From contig DIZZ01000134.1 in assembly GCA_002428045.1 (NCBI GenBank), forward strand, positions 1 to 8,352: a DNA stretch of 8,352 nt, in the 5' to 3' direction. Within the stretch, counting starts at the first letter, position 1. The number at the start of each line of letters is the position of its first letter. The stretch is from Verrucomicrobia bacterium UBA6015 (GTDB lineage Bacteria > Verrucomicrobiota > Kiritimatiellia > UBA8416). The position numbers and the translations under genes were made by a program. Positions 1 to 6,085 of this stretch are shown piece by piece. The notes under the pieces were generated by a model. That model had not been told where the DNA came from and did no database searches. It was given only the letters and a program-made list of their open reading frames with translations.

Positions 1-1
1 G

Positions 2-298
2 CGACTGACCGAGATCGAACGGCGGGTGAACAACCGGGAATGGGACGCAGCCGAAACGGCTTGCCGCGCACTGCTGGATGGCGAGATCACCTGCGCACGC
101 GGCTGGTTCTGGCTGGGATCAATAGCGATCGAGCGGCGGCGTGCAGACGAAGCCATCGACCATCTTAGCCGGGCACTCTATCTGGAACCGTATTTCAAGG
201 ATGCCCTGCGGCGGATGAGTGTGGCGCAGCGTCTGGCCGGGCGGGAACGCCGTGCACAGCATTATGGACGGCTGTCCGAAAGCGGGGTGTCCACATGA
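2..298 (+). CDS. wspC: CheR-type chemoreceptor methyltransferase, C-terminal TPR part only (WspC-like, 5' truncated by window)
   Basis: Only the last 98 codons are present. The frame is open from base 2 to the TGA at 296-298, and the GTG at 26 is internal, not a start. The visible protein is helical and TPR-like: a first helix pair around NREWDAAETACRALL, then a fuller repeat with W-x-x-L-G spacing, a DEAIDHLSRAL helix and the YLEPYFKDAL turn typical of TPR units. The methyltransferase domain itself lies left of the window and is not seen. The CheR assignment therefore rests on this tail resembling WspC-type CheR-TPR proteins and on the wspD-wspE-wspF-like genes that follow. In that family the protein methylates glutamates of a membrane chemoreceptor using S-adenosylmethionine, opposing the CheB methylesterase. 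The stop overlaps the next start by 4 bases (ATGA), suggesting translational coupling. A TPR protein of another kind cannot be excluded from this fragment alone. Confidence 0.72.
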   Translation, partial: RLTEIERRVNNREWDAAETACRALLDGEITCARGWFWLGSIAIERRRADEAIDHLSRALYLEPYFKDALRRMSVAQRLAGRERRAQHYGRLSESGVST

Positions 299-957
299 TG
301 AGCGAATCCACAATCCGTACGGCCAGCGATGCCTGCTGGGCCAGCGAGGGGATCGGCGGCACACAAACCTGCCCCCGTCTGGCGGAGGTCGGTCATTGCC
401 GTCTCTGCCCTGTTTATATGGATGCAGGCCGACGCCTGCTGGATCAGGAAGTGCCAGCGGATTATCGCGCGGCATGGACGGCGCAAACGGGCCGCGTGGT
501 GCCCCCCGACACACCGGCTACGATGTCTTTTGTGCAGTTCGCCGTGGGGGACCATTGGCTGGGTCTGAAGTCGCCTTGCTGCCTACAAATGGTTGATGGA
601 CGCCCCGTGCATCGCGTACCGTTCCGCAGCAATGCGGTGTTCCTGGGGCTGGTCAATGTGGGGGGCGAGATGCTGCTGTGCGCGTCGCTGCAGCATGCGC
701 TGGGCTTGGCGGACAAGGCGGACGTTCCGCCCGCCGACAAGGTGTCGCGCTGGATGCTGGTTGCCGTCTGGCAGGGGGCGCGCTGGTGTTTCCCAGTTGA
801 CCAGACCGACGGTATTACGGTCTGCCCCGCCACGGCGGTGCAGCCAGCCGAAGAAGGGAGCATGGCGGCGGGCAGGGTGGACAGCGGCACGCGGTCGGTG
901 GCGTTACTGGATGAATCAAGGCTTTTTGGTATTCTGGAGCAACGTATAACGCCATGA
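295..957 (+). CDS. wspD: CheW-type coupling protein with N-terminal cysteine motif (WspD-like)
   Basis: A 220-residue adaptor expected to link the chemoreceptor to the hybrid kinase at the membrane array. The CheW fold occupies about residues 76-218. It begins FVQFAVGDHWLGL and continues through the VPFRSNAVFLGLVNVGGEM stretch, which corresponds to the I/V-x-G-(I/V)-x-N-x-R/G-G-x-(I/V) core of CheW, and ends near SVALLDESRLF. The first 60 residues are extra relative to plain CheW. They contain C14-W15, C26-P27, H34-C35 and C38-P39, followed by a helix with RRLLDQE. I recall the same pattern (CW..G..G...CP.L....HC..CPVY) from Pseudomonas WspD, which supports the symbol. The start overlaps the previous stop by 4 bases. 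ATG codons at 295 and 298 are adjacent, and the choice changes only one residue. No strong Shine-Dalgarno is visible, so initiation is probably coupled to upstream translation. Confidence 0.85.
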   Translation: MMSESTIRTASDACWASEGIGGTQTCPRLAEVGHCRLCPVYMDAGRRLLDQEVPADYRAAWTAQTGRVVPPDTPATMSFVQFAVGDHWLGLKSPCCLQMVDGRPVHRVPFRSNAVFLGLVNVGGEMLLCASLQHALGLADKADVPPADKVSRWMLVAVWQGARWCFPVDQTDGITVCPATAVQPAEEGSMAAGRVDSGTRSVALLDESRLFGILEQRITP

Positions 958-3629
958 GTGACGAAAACGACAACACGCTGGATCCTGAGATGTATGCCAT
1001 GTTCTGCGAGGAAGTCGCCGGGCACATGGCCTCGCTGGAGCGTGACCTGGTGCGTCTGGAGTCATCGCCAACGCCGGAGGTGCTCGAATCGCTCATGCGG
1101 GCGGCCCATTCGATCAAGGGGGCGGCACGGATCATTGGCCTGACCCAGGCCGTCGGCCTCGCCCACCGCATGGAGGATTTCTTTGTGGCCATGCAGGAAG
1201 GCCGCGCCAGCGCCGATGCCGACAGAGTGGATGTGCTGCTGCAGGCATCGGACGTGTACAAGCAACTCCGGCTGCAGACTGCGTCCGATGCGGTAGAATG
1301 GCTGTGCATGCAGGCCGTCACCATGGCGCAACTAGAGGACGCCTTGTCCGGATTTGCGTCGGACAACGCCGTCAACACGGTGGAGACACCTGCCGACGAA
1401 CCGTTTGCCGCCGACAATCCGAACCTCGACATGATGGATCTGTTCAAGATCGAGCTGGAAACGCACCTGGAGGTGCTGCGCCGCCTTCCCTCGTTGAGGT
1501 CGGCACCGGGGACCTCCGAAACGGGCGAGGAACTCTCGCGTGCGGCACATTCAATCAAGGGGGCCGCCCGTATTGTCGGTCTCGAGGGCATGGCTCGCCT
1601 GGCAGGGGCGATAGAGACGTTTTTCGAAGCAGCGCGGGAGAATCCCCTCTTGCTCACGGGCCTACCGGATGAGCCAGCGGGGCAGACACTGGCGTTCCTG
1701 GATTCGATCGCCTGCCTGCCCCTGGAGGAAATACCGGTGCATCTGATGGTGCTTGCTTCCGAATGCGAAGGCTACGCCGTGGCTTGGAAAGGGCTTGTCG
1801 CCAGCCCTCCCGAAGCGGGGCCGCCGCCGTCAGCCGCTGCGGCGGCTGATGAACCGGCACTGGCACCATCACCGAAGACGGTGCCGACGCCACCGGCTGC
1901 GGCAGAGGGACAGGAGGTCAGCTCGCTGCTGGTGACGACGGAAACACTGGACAAGCTGACCGGGCTGGCGGGCGAGGCCTGGGTCGAAAGCCGCCAACTC
2001 GAATCGCATGTGCGCCGTTTATATGTCCTGCGGGAGCGGCAGCACGCTATCGAGAACATCGTTCGGACGGCGGCGTTCGCCCGCGGACAGGCCACGCCGG
2101 ACATGCTTGCCGAGGTTCGTGGCCTGCTGCGCGAAACATCCGACGGGTTGGCGGAGGCCTGGCGCGGACTCCAGCAGTACGGGTTCGAGGCGGAAGATTT
2201 ATCATCGCGGCTTTACAACGCGGCGATTGCCGCCCGGATGCGACCGCTCGCCGACGGCCTGAAGGCATTTCCGCGCCTGGTGCGTGACATGGCTCGGCAA
2301 CTGGACAAGAAAATTCGTTTTGAAACGGTGGGATCAACCACGCGCGTGGACCGGGATGTGCTTTCCCAACTGGATGCCCCCCTGACGCATATCCTGCGCA
2401 ACGCCTGCGATCATGGCATCGAGACCGTGCCCGAGCGGCTGGCGGCTGGCAAGCCGGAGCAGGGCGTCATCCGGGTGGAAGGCTCGCATCGCGGCGGCAT
2501 GCTGGTTGTCGCCGTCCACGATGATGGACGCGGGATGAACCTGGAGCGGATCAAGGCCAAGGTGCTGGAACGGAAAATGGCGGGGCCGGATCTGGTGGAG
2601 CGTATGAGCACCGACGAACTGCTCGAGTTCCTTTTCCTGCCGGGGTTTTCAACCACCTCGGTGGTCAGCGAATTCTCTGGACGGGGCGTGGGCATGGATG
2701 TTGTGCGGACCATGCTGACGGCGATCGGCGGCGTGGTCCATCTTCGCACCGTATGGGGACGGGGATCGGTCGTCGAAATGCAACTCCCGCTCAGCTTGGC
2801 CCTGCTGCGAACGCTGGTGGTGACGGTCAATGACGAGATTTATGCCATTCCCCTCGCCCGTGTATCCTGCGTTAGACGGGCTCGCCCGGAGGATGTGTCG
2901 GTCGTCGAGGGGCGATTGCTGTTCACACACGGGGACGGCCAAGTCCCGCTGCTGAAACTCGACGAGGTTTTACAGTTACCGTCCTCGTTACGGATGGACC
3001 ATGACTGGCCCCTCGTTCTCTGTGGTGAAACCGGTCGCGAGGTAGCCTTCGCGGTGGAGCGTATCGTCGAGGAAAAGGATATGGTTCTACATCCGCTCGA
3101 CCTGCGACTGGGCAAGCCCCCCGCAATCAATGCCGGGGCCATCATGGAGGATGGTGCCATCGCGCTGATTCTCGATACGGAAGACCTGTTGCAACTGGCG
3201 ACCAAGGCGTTGTCGGTCGCTCCCGTTACCGCCGCCGAGGTGGTGGTTGCCCACGATCGCCGACGCGTGCTGGTGGTTGACGATTCAGTCACCGTCCGCG
3301 AGGTCGAGCGCCGTCTGCTTGAGCGCCACGGTTGCCATGTCGATCTGGCAGTCGACGGACTGGATGGTTGGAACCAGGCGCGGTCCAACCGGTATGACCT
3401 GATCCTCTCCGATGTGGATATGCCCCGGATGAACGGGATTGACTTCGTTACGCGACTCAAGCAGGATCCCCTGCTCAAGGACATCCCTGTCATTATCGTG
3501 TCCTACAAGGACAAAGAGGAGGATCGAATCCGGGGGTTGAAGGCGGGGGCGAATTACTATTTGACCAAGGGCAGTTTCCAGGATGATTCCCTTATCCGTG
3601 CCGTTCAGTATCTTATCGGGGAGCTCTAA
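954..3629 (+). CDS. wspE: CheA-type hybrid histidine kinase with tandem HPt domains and C-terminal receiver (WspE-like)
   Basis: An 891-residue kinase expected to autophosphorylate under receptor control and pass phosphate to receiver domains. In order: HPt1 (about 10-105, H52 in AAHSIKGAAR); HPt2 (about 157-265, H199 in the same motif); an Ala/Pro-rich linker (about 283-317) with no recognisable P2 domain; a dimerisation-like helical region (about 327-430); a HATPase_c domain with N box HILRNACDHG (H479, N483), G1 box DDGRGMN (523-529), F box FLPGFSTT (561-568) and G2 box GRGVGMD (576-582); a CheW-like regulatory domain (about 615-750); and a receiver (about 770-891) with D776/D777, phosphoacceptor D820, S850 and K872. 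All expected catalytic residues are present. It starts at an ATGA overlap with wspD and ends 2 bases before wspF. The architecture matches WspE except for the second HPt, since I recall one HPt in about 755-residue Pseudomonas WspE. Confidence 0.93.
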   Translation: MSDENDNTLDPEMYAMFCEEVAGHMASLERDLVRLESSPTPEVLESLMRAAHSIKGAARIIGLTQAVGLAHRMEDFFVAMQEGRASADADRVDVLLQASDVYKQLRLQTASDAVEWLCMQAVTMAQLEDALSGFASDNAVNTVETPADEPFAADNPNLDMMDLFKIELETHLEVLRRLPSLRSAPGTSETGEELSRAAHSIKGAARIVGLEGMARLAGAIETFFEAARENPLLLTGLPDEPAGQTLAFLDSIACLPLEEIPVHLMVLASECEGYAVAWKGLVASPPEAGPPPSAAAAADEPALAPSPKTVPTPPAAAEGQEVSSLLVTTETLDKLTGLAGEAWVESRQLESHVRRLYVLRERQHAIENIVRTAAFARGQATPDMLAEVRGLLRETSDGLAEAWRGLQQYGFEAEDLSSRLYNAAIAARMRPLADGLKAFPRLVRDMARQLDKKIRFETVGSTTRVDRDVLSQLDAPLTHILRNACDHGIETVPERLAAGKPEQGVIRVEGSHRGGMLVVAVHDDGRGMNLERIKAKVLERKMAGPDLVERMSTDELLEFLFLPGFSTTSVVSEFSGRGVGMDVVRTMLTAIGGVVHLRTVWGRGSVVEMQLPLSLALLRTLVVTVNDEIYAIPLARVSCVRRARPEDVSVVEGRLLFTHGDGQVPLLKLDEVLQLPSSLRMDHDWPLVLCGETGREVAFAVERIVEEKDMVLHPLDLRLGKPPAINAGAIMEDGAIALILDTEDLLQLATKALSVAPVTAAEVVVAHDRRRVLVVDDSVTVREVERRLLERHGCHVDLAVDGLDGWNQARSNRYDLILSDVDMPRMNGIDFVTRLKQDPLLKDIPVIIVSYKDKEEDRIRGLKAGANYYLTKGSFQDDSLIRAVQYLIGEL
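3618..3623 (+). promoter_or_regulatory. Ribosome binding site for wspF inside the end of wspE
   Basis: GGGGAG lies 8 bases before the ATG at 3632 and is contained in the last codons of the kinase gene. It supports the 3632 start and independent ribosome loading at this junction. Confidence 0.7.
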
Positions 3630-3631
3630 GC

Positions 3632-4702
3632 ATGCGCGTCGCCATCGTTAACGATATGAAACTGGCGGTCGAGGCGCTCAAGCGTGCGCTGCAGGCTGCG
3701 CCCGGCGTTGATGTGGCCTGGATTGCCGAGAACGGACTGCTGGCGCTGGAAGCCTGTCGGCGCGACACGCCCGATGTGGTGCTGATGGACCTGCTCATGC
3801 CCGTCATGGATGGTGTCGAGTCCACCCGGCGCATCCTTGCGGAATGCGCGACGACCGTGATTGTCGTCACCTCCACCGTGGATGGAAACGCGTCCAGGGT
3901 CTTCCAGGCCATGGGCTGCGGCGCACTGGATGCCGTGCCGACTCCGACGCTGGGGCCTAGCGGGCGGGTGCTTGGCGCGGAGCCGCTACTGGAAAGCCTG
4001 CTGCGTGTCGCCAAGCTGGCGAGCCCTCGCACGGCGTTGCCAGCACCGCTGCCTCCCGAGCCCGTCATGCAAACCGGCGAAAACCCGCCGCTGATTCTAC
4101 TGGGGGCTTCCACCGGCGGTCCGCCTGCCATTAGCGAAGTGCTCGAGAATCTCGGTACCGGCACGCGGGCGGCGGTGGTGATCGTCCAGCATCTCGATGC
4201 CCGGTTTTCAAACGGGCTGGCGGTATGGCTTAGCGAACAGCCCAATGTGATGCCGGTTGCGCTCGCCGCCGAAGGCATGCGCCCCACCGCCGGACGAGCC
4301 TTGCTGACCGCCTCTAATGACCATTTGACAATGCGTCAGGATCTCACCCTCGCCTACGACCCGGAACCTCGCGATTACCCCTACCGCCCGTCCGTGGACG
4401 TGCTGTTCCACGCCGCCTCCAGATACTGGCCGACCCTGGGGGCAGCCGCGCTGCTCACCGGCATGGGTCGCGACGGTGCGCAGGGACTGCTGGCACTGCG
4501 CCAGGCTGGCTGGCTGACCCTTGCACAGGACGAGGCCAGCAGCGCACTTTACGGGATGCCCAAGGCAGCCGCCGACATCGGCGCCGCCTCAGAAATTCTT
4601 GCTCCCCGCGAGATCGGCCTTCGGCTGGTCCGGTGGAGTCTGTCAAACGCAGCAATGCAACGATCCAAAGGAAGCAACCATGAGCGAACAAAACGAACGT
4701 GA
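3632..4702 (+). CDS. wspF: CheB-type receptor methylesterase with receiver domain (WspF-like)
   Basis: A 356-residue two-domain protein: receiver (about 1-120), Pro-rich linker (about 130-150) and CheB methylesterase (about 151-340). The receiver begins MRVAIVNDMK, with N7-D8 in place of the usual acidic pair, a variation I also recall in Pseudomonas WspF. Its phosphoacceptor is D53 in VLMDLLMPVMDG. The esterase triad is visible: S160 in GASTGG, H187 in IVQHLD and D281 in GMGRDG, close to S164/H190/D286 of the enteric protein. The enzyme removes methyl esters from receptor glutamates and is activated by phosphate from the kinase, closing the adaptation loop. In Pseudomonas, loss of WspF leaves the pathway constitutively on. 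The start has a good ribosome binding site. The C-terminus extends about 15 basic residues beyond the esterase fold and overlaps the next gene by 23 bases. Confidence 0.93.
   Translation: MRVAIVNDMKLAVEALKRALQAAPGVDVAWIAENGLLALEACRRDTPDVVLMDLLMPVMDGVESTRRILAECATTVIVVTSTVDGNASRVFQAMGCGALDAVPTPTLGPSGRVLGAEPLLESLLRVAKLASPRTALPAPLPPEPVMQTGENPPLILLGASTGGPPAISEVLENLGTGTRAAVVIVQHLDARFSNGLAVWLSEQPNVMPVALAAEGMRPTAGRALLTASNDHLTMRQDLTLAYDPEPRDYPYRPSVDVLFHAASRYWPTLGAAALLTGMGRDGAQGLLALRQAGWLTLAQDEASSALYGMPKAAADIGAASEILAPREIGLRLVRWSLSNAAMQRSKGSNHERTKRT
4667..4674 (+). promoter_or_regulatory. Ribosome binding site that fixes the start of the phosphatase regulator
   Basis: AAAGGAAG lies within the 3' end of the CheB gene, with AAGGA ending 7 bases before the ATG at 4680. 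This decides against the in-frame upstream ATG at 4521, which would add 53 residues lying wholly inside the CheB coding region and unlike any receiver N-terminus. Confidence 0.75.
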
Positions 4703-5867
4703 AGACCGCACCGGTGCCATCCGGCATCATGACATCACCGTCCTGTTGATCGACGACCAGGCCATGATCGGCGAGGCCGTCCGGCGGATGCTTGCCCCGG
4801 AAAGTGACATACGGTTCCATTTCTGCCAGGATCCCCTGCAGGCCATCAAGGTCGCCGAGGATATCAATCCCACCGTCATTCTTCAGGATCTTGTGATGCC
4901 CGGCATGGACGGACTCACGCTAGTCCGTTTCTTCCGCGCCAATGCCAAGACCCGCGACATTCCGCTGATTGTACTCTCCTCCAAGGAGGAACCGAAAATC
5001 AAAGCCGAGGCGTTTAGCCTCGGTGCCAACGACTACCTCGTCAAATTGCCAGACCGGGTGGAGCTGATCGCCCGCATCCGCTACCATTCCCGCGGGTATA
5101 TCGGACTCCTGCAGCGCAATGAAGCCATGAAGCATCTGTATGCCGAACTGTCCGAAGCCGCGCAATACGTGCGCAGCCTGCTGCCACCACCGAGCACGGT
5201 CCCCCCCATCATCGCCGACTGGCGGTTCGTGACCTCCACGTCCCTCGGTGGCGACTCCTTCGGCTACCACAAACTGGGTGACGATTGCTATGCCATATAT
5301 CTGCTCGATGTCTGCGGTCACGGCGTCGGGGCGGCGTTGCTCTCGGTCTCGGTCATGAACGTCCTGCGCTCCCAGACCTTGCCGAACACCGATTTCACAC
5401 AACCTGGACAGGTGCTCGGCGCACTCAACGACAACTTCCAGATGGAAAAGCAAAACGAGATGTTCTTTACCATCTGGTACGGCGTGTACCACCCCGCCGA
5501 GCGCCGCCTGGCCTTCGCCAGCGGCGGGCACCCGCCCGCGTTGTTTATCCCTGACGACCCGTCCGCGAAAACCCTGCACTTGGAAACGCCATCGCCCATC
5601 ATCGGGGCGATGCCAGATCTTCAATATAGCCAGAAAACCATTCAGATCCCCGGTCCCGGACGGCTCTACGTCTTCAGCGACGGCGTGTACGAAGTAACCC
5701 GCCCGGAGGATGGCCAGATCTGGCCGTTGGAGGATTTTGCCGACTTCATGAGCAGCCTCCCCATCACCGAAAGCCGGATGGACCGGCTCCTGCAGCAAGC
5801 CAAGGCCTACGAGGGAACCGAGATCCTCCCCGACGATTTCTCGATCGTTGAAATCCAGATGCCGTAA
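4680..5867 (+). CDS. Response regulator with WspR-like receiver and PP2C/SpoIIE-type serine phosphatase output
   Basis: A 395-residue two-domain protein, probably the output of the operon. The receiver (about 19-135) has D25/D26, phosphoacceptor D70 in LQDLVMPGMDG, S100 and K122 in LVKLPD. Phrases such as IDDQAMIGEAVRRMLA, PTVILQDLVMPG and IRYHSRGYI closely echo Pseudomonas WspR as I remember it, where the phosphorylated residue is also Asp70. WspR continues into GGDEF, whereas this protein has a helical linker (about 140-168, ending SLLPPP as in RsbU-type phosphatases) and a PP2C/SpoIIE domain (about 180-393). Metal-binding and catalytic motifs are all visible: GGDSFGY (D192), DVCGHGVGAAL (D210), SGGHPPALF, SDGVYE (D334) and PDDFS (D385/D386). 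The known role of such domains is manganese- or magnesium-dependent dephosphorylation of phosphoserine/threonine proteins, often STAS-domain anti-anti-sigma factors. The substrate here is not visible. The start is set by an 8-base purine-rich site inside the CheB gene. Confidence 0.92.
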   Translation: MSEQNEREDRTGAIRHHDITVLLIDDQAMIGEAVRRMLAPESDIRFHFCQDPLQAIKVAEDINPTVILQDLVMPGMDGLTLVRFFRANAKTRDIPLIVLSSKEEPKIKAEAFSLGANDYLVKLPDRVELIARIRYHSRGYIGLLQRNEAMKHLYAELSEAAQYVRSLLPPPSTVPPIIADWRFVTSTSLGGDSFGYHKLGDDCYAIYLLDVCGHGVGAALLSVSVMNVLRSQTLPNTDFTQPGQVLGALNDNFQMEKQNEMFFTIWYGVYHPAERRLAFASGGHPPALFIPDDPSAKTLHLETPSPIIGAMPDLQYSQKTIQIPGPGRLYVFSDGVYEVTRPEDGQIWPLEDFADFMSSLPITESRMDRLLQQAKAYEGTEILPDDFSIVEIQMP

Positions 5868-5977
5868 GGATCGGATGGGGGCTCGCTGATCTCGCCGAAT
5901 GTGCTTGGACCTGAGCTTTCCATCGACGTAGCCCTGTTAGCATCAAACCATGCTTACCCACAACAATTCAGGAAATT

Positions 5978-5989
5978 TGCAACGTTGCA
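5978..5989. repeat. Perfect 12-base palindrome, possible operator
   Basis: TGCAACGTTGCA reads the same on both strands with no spacer. The hexamer TTGCAA, itself self-complementary, occurs at 5977-5982 overlapping this palindrome and again at 6024-6029. The position, about 100 bases before the gyrB start and just upstream of the candidate promoter, would suit a dimeric regulator. No protein is known to me for this exact site. Confidence 0.4.
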
Positions 5990-6001
5990 GTCCTGCACCC
6001 C

Positions 6002-6050
6002 CTGACATACTCGTGTATATTTCTTGCAATGCCCCCCCCTTTATTATAAC
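6002..6050 (+). promoter_or_regulatory. Candidate promoter region for gyrB
   Basis: Several sigma-70-like hexamers are present, and the sequence does not single one out. CTGACA (6002-6007) lies 17 bases before TGCAAT (6025-6030). TTGCAA (6024-6029) lies 15 bases before TATAAC (6045-6050), with a run of eight C (6032-6039) in the spacer. TATATT at 6016-6021 is another -10-like element. The AT-rich context before a housekeeping gene makes a promoter here likely, but its exact position is uncertain. Confidence 0.35.
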
Positions 6051-6065
6051 TTTTACCGGTTTAAC

Positions 6066-6076
6066 AGGAAGGAAGG
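6066..6076 (+). promoter_or_regulatory. Ribosome binding site for gyrB
   Basis: The purine run AGGAAGGAAGG ends 9 bases before the ATG at 6086. It is the strongest ribosome binding site in the window and supports that start. Confidence 0.75.
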
Positions 6077-6085
6077 TCCAGCCAT

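Larger units (their letters stand above)
5868..6085 (+). other. Intergenic region between the Wsp-like operon and gyrB
   Basis: A 218-base gap, the only sizeable non-coding stretch in the window. The left half (5868-5950) is GC-rich and shows no open frame with family resemblance and no convincing hairpin plus T-run, so an operon terminator is not evident. The right half is more AT-rich and holds a 12-base palindrome, a C8 run, promoter-like hexamers and the gyrB ribosome binding site. A separate promoter for gyrB is therefore likely. Confidence 0.6.

Noticed and set aside
815..1657. 280-codon open frame on the minus strand within the kinase gene
   Set aside because: It is antisense to the HPt-coding part of wspE, and its Ser/Arg-rich translation has no family resemblance. 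It is a by-product of GC-rich codon use on the plus strand.
1803..1910. Ala/Pro-rich stretch in the kinase as a possible repeat array or P2 domain
   Set aside because: The codons are irregular with no fixed repeat unit, and no P2-like fold is recognisable. It reads as a flexible interdomain linker.
4521..4679. Longer N-terminus for the phosphatase regulator from the ATG at 4521
   Set aside because: The 53 extra residues overlap essential CheB coding sequence and look non-native. The ATG at 4680 has a good ribosome binding site and gives a normal receiver start.
4920..5798. 292-codon open frame on the minus strand within the phosphatase regulator gene
   Set aside because: It mirrors a gene with complete receiver and PP2C motifs, and its own product shows no recognisable domain.
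5868..5945. Possible terminator after the Wsp-like operon
   Set aside because: Only short, imperfect pairings (for example GGC with GCC around 5880-5900) and no T-run follow, so it cannot be supported as an intrinsic terminator.
5954..5962. TTACCCACA, one mismatch from the DnaA box TTATCCACA, near gyrB
   Set aside because: There is a single copy with no cluster of boxes and no AT-rich unwinding element, and one such near-match is expected by chance. It does not support an origin here.
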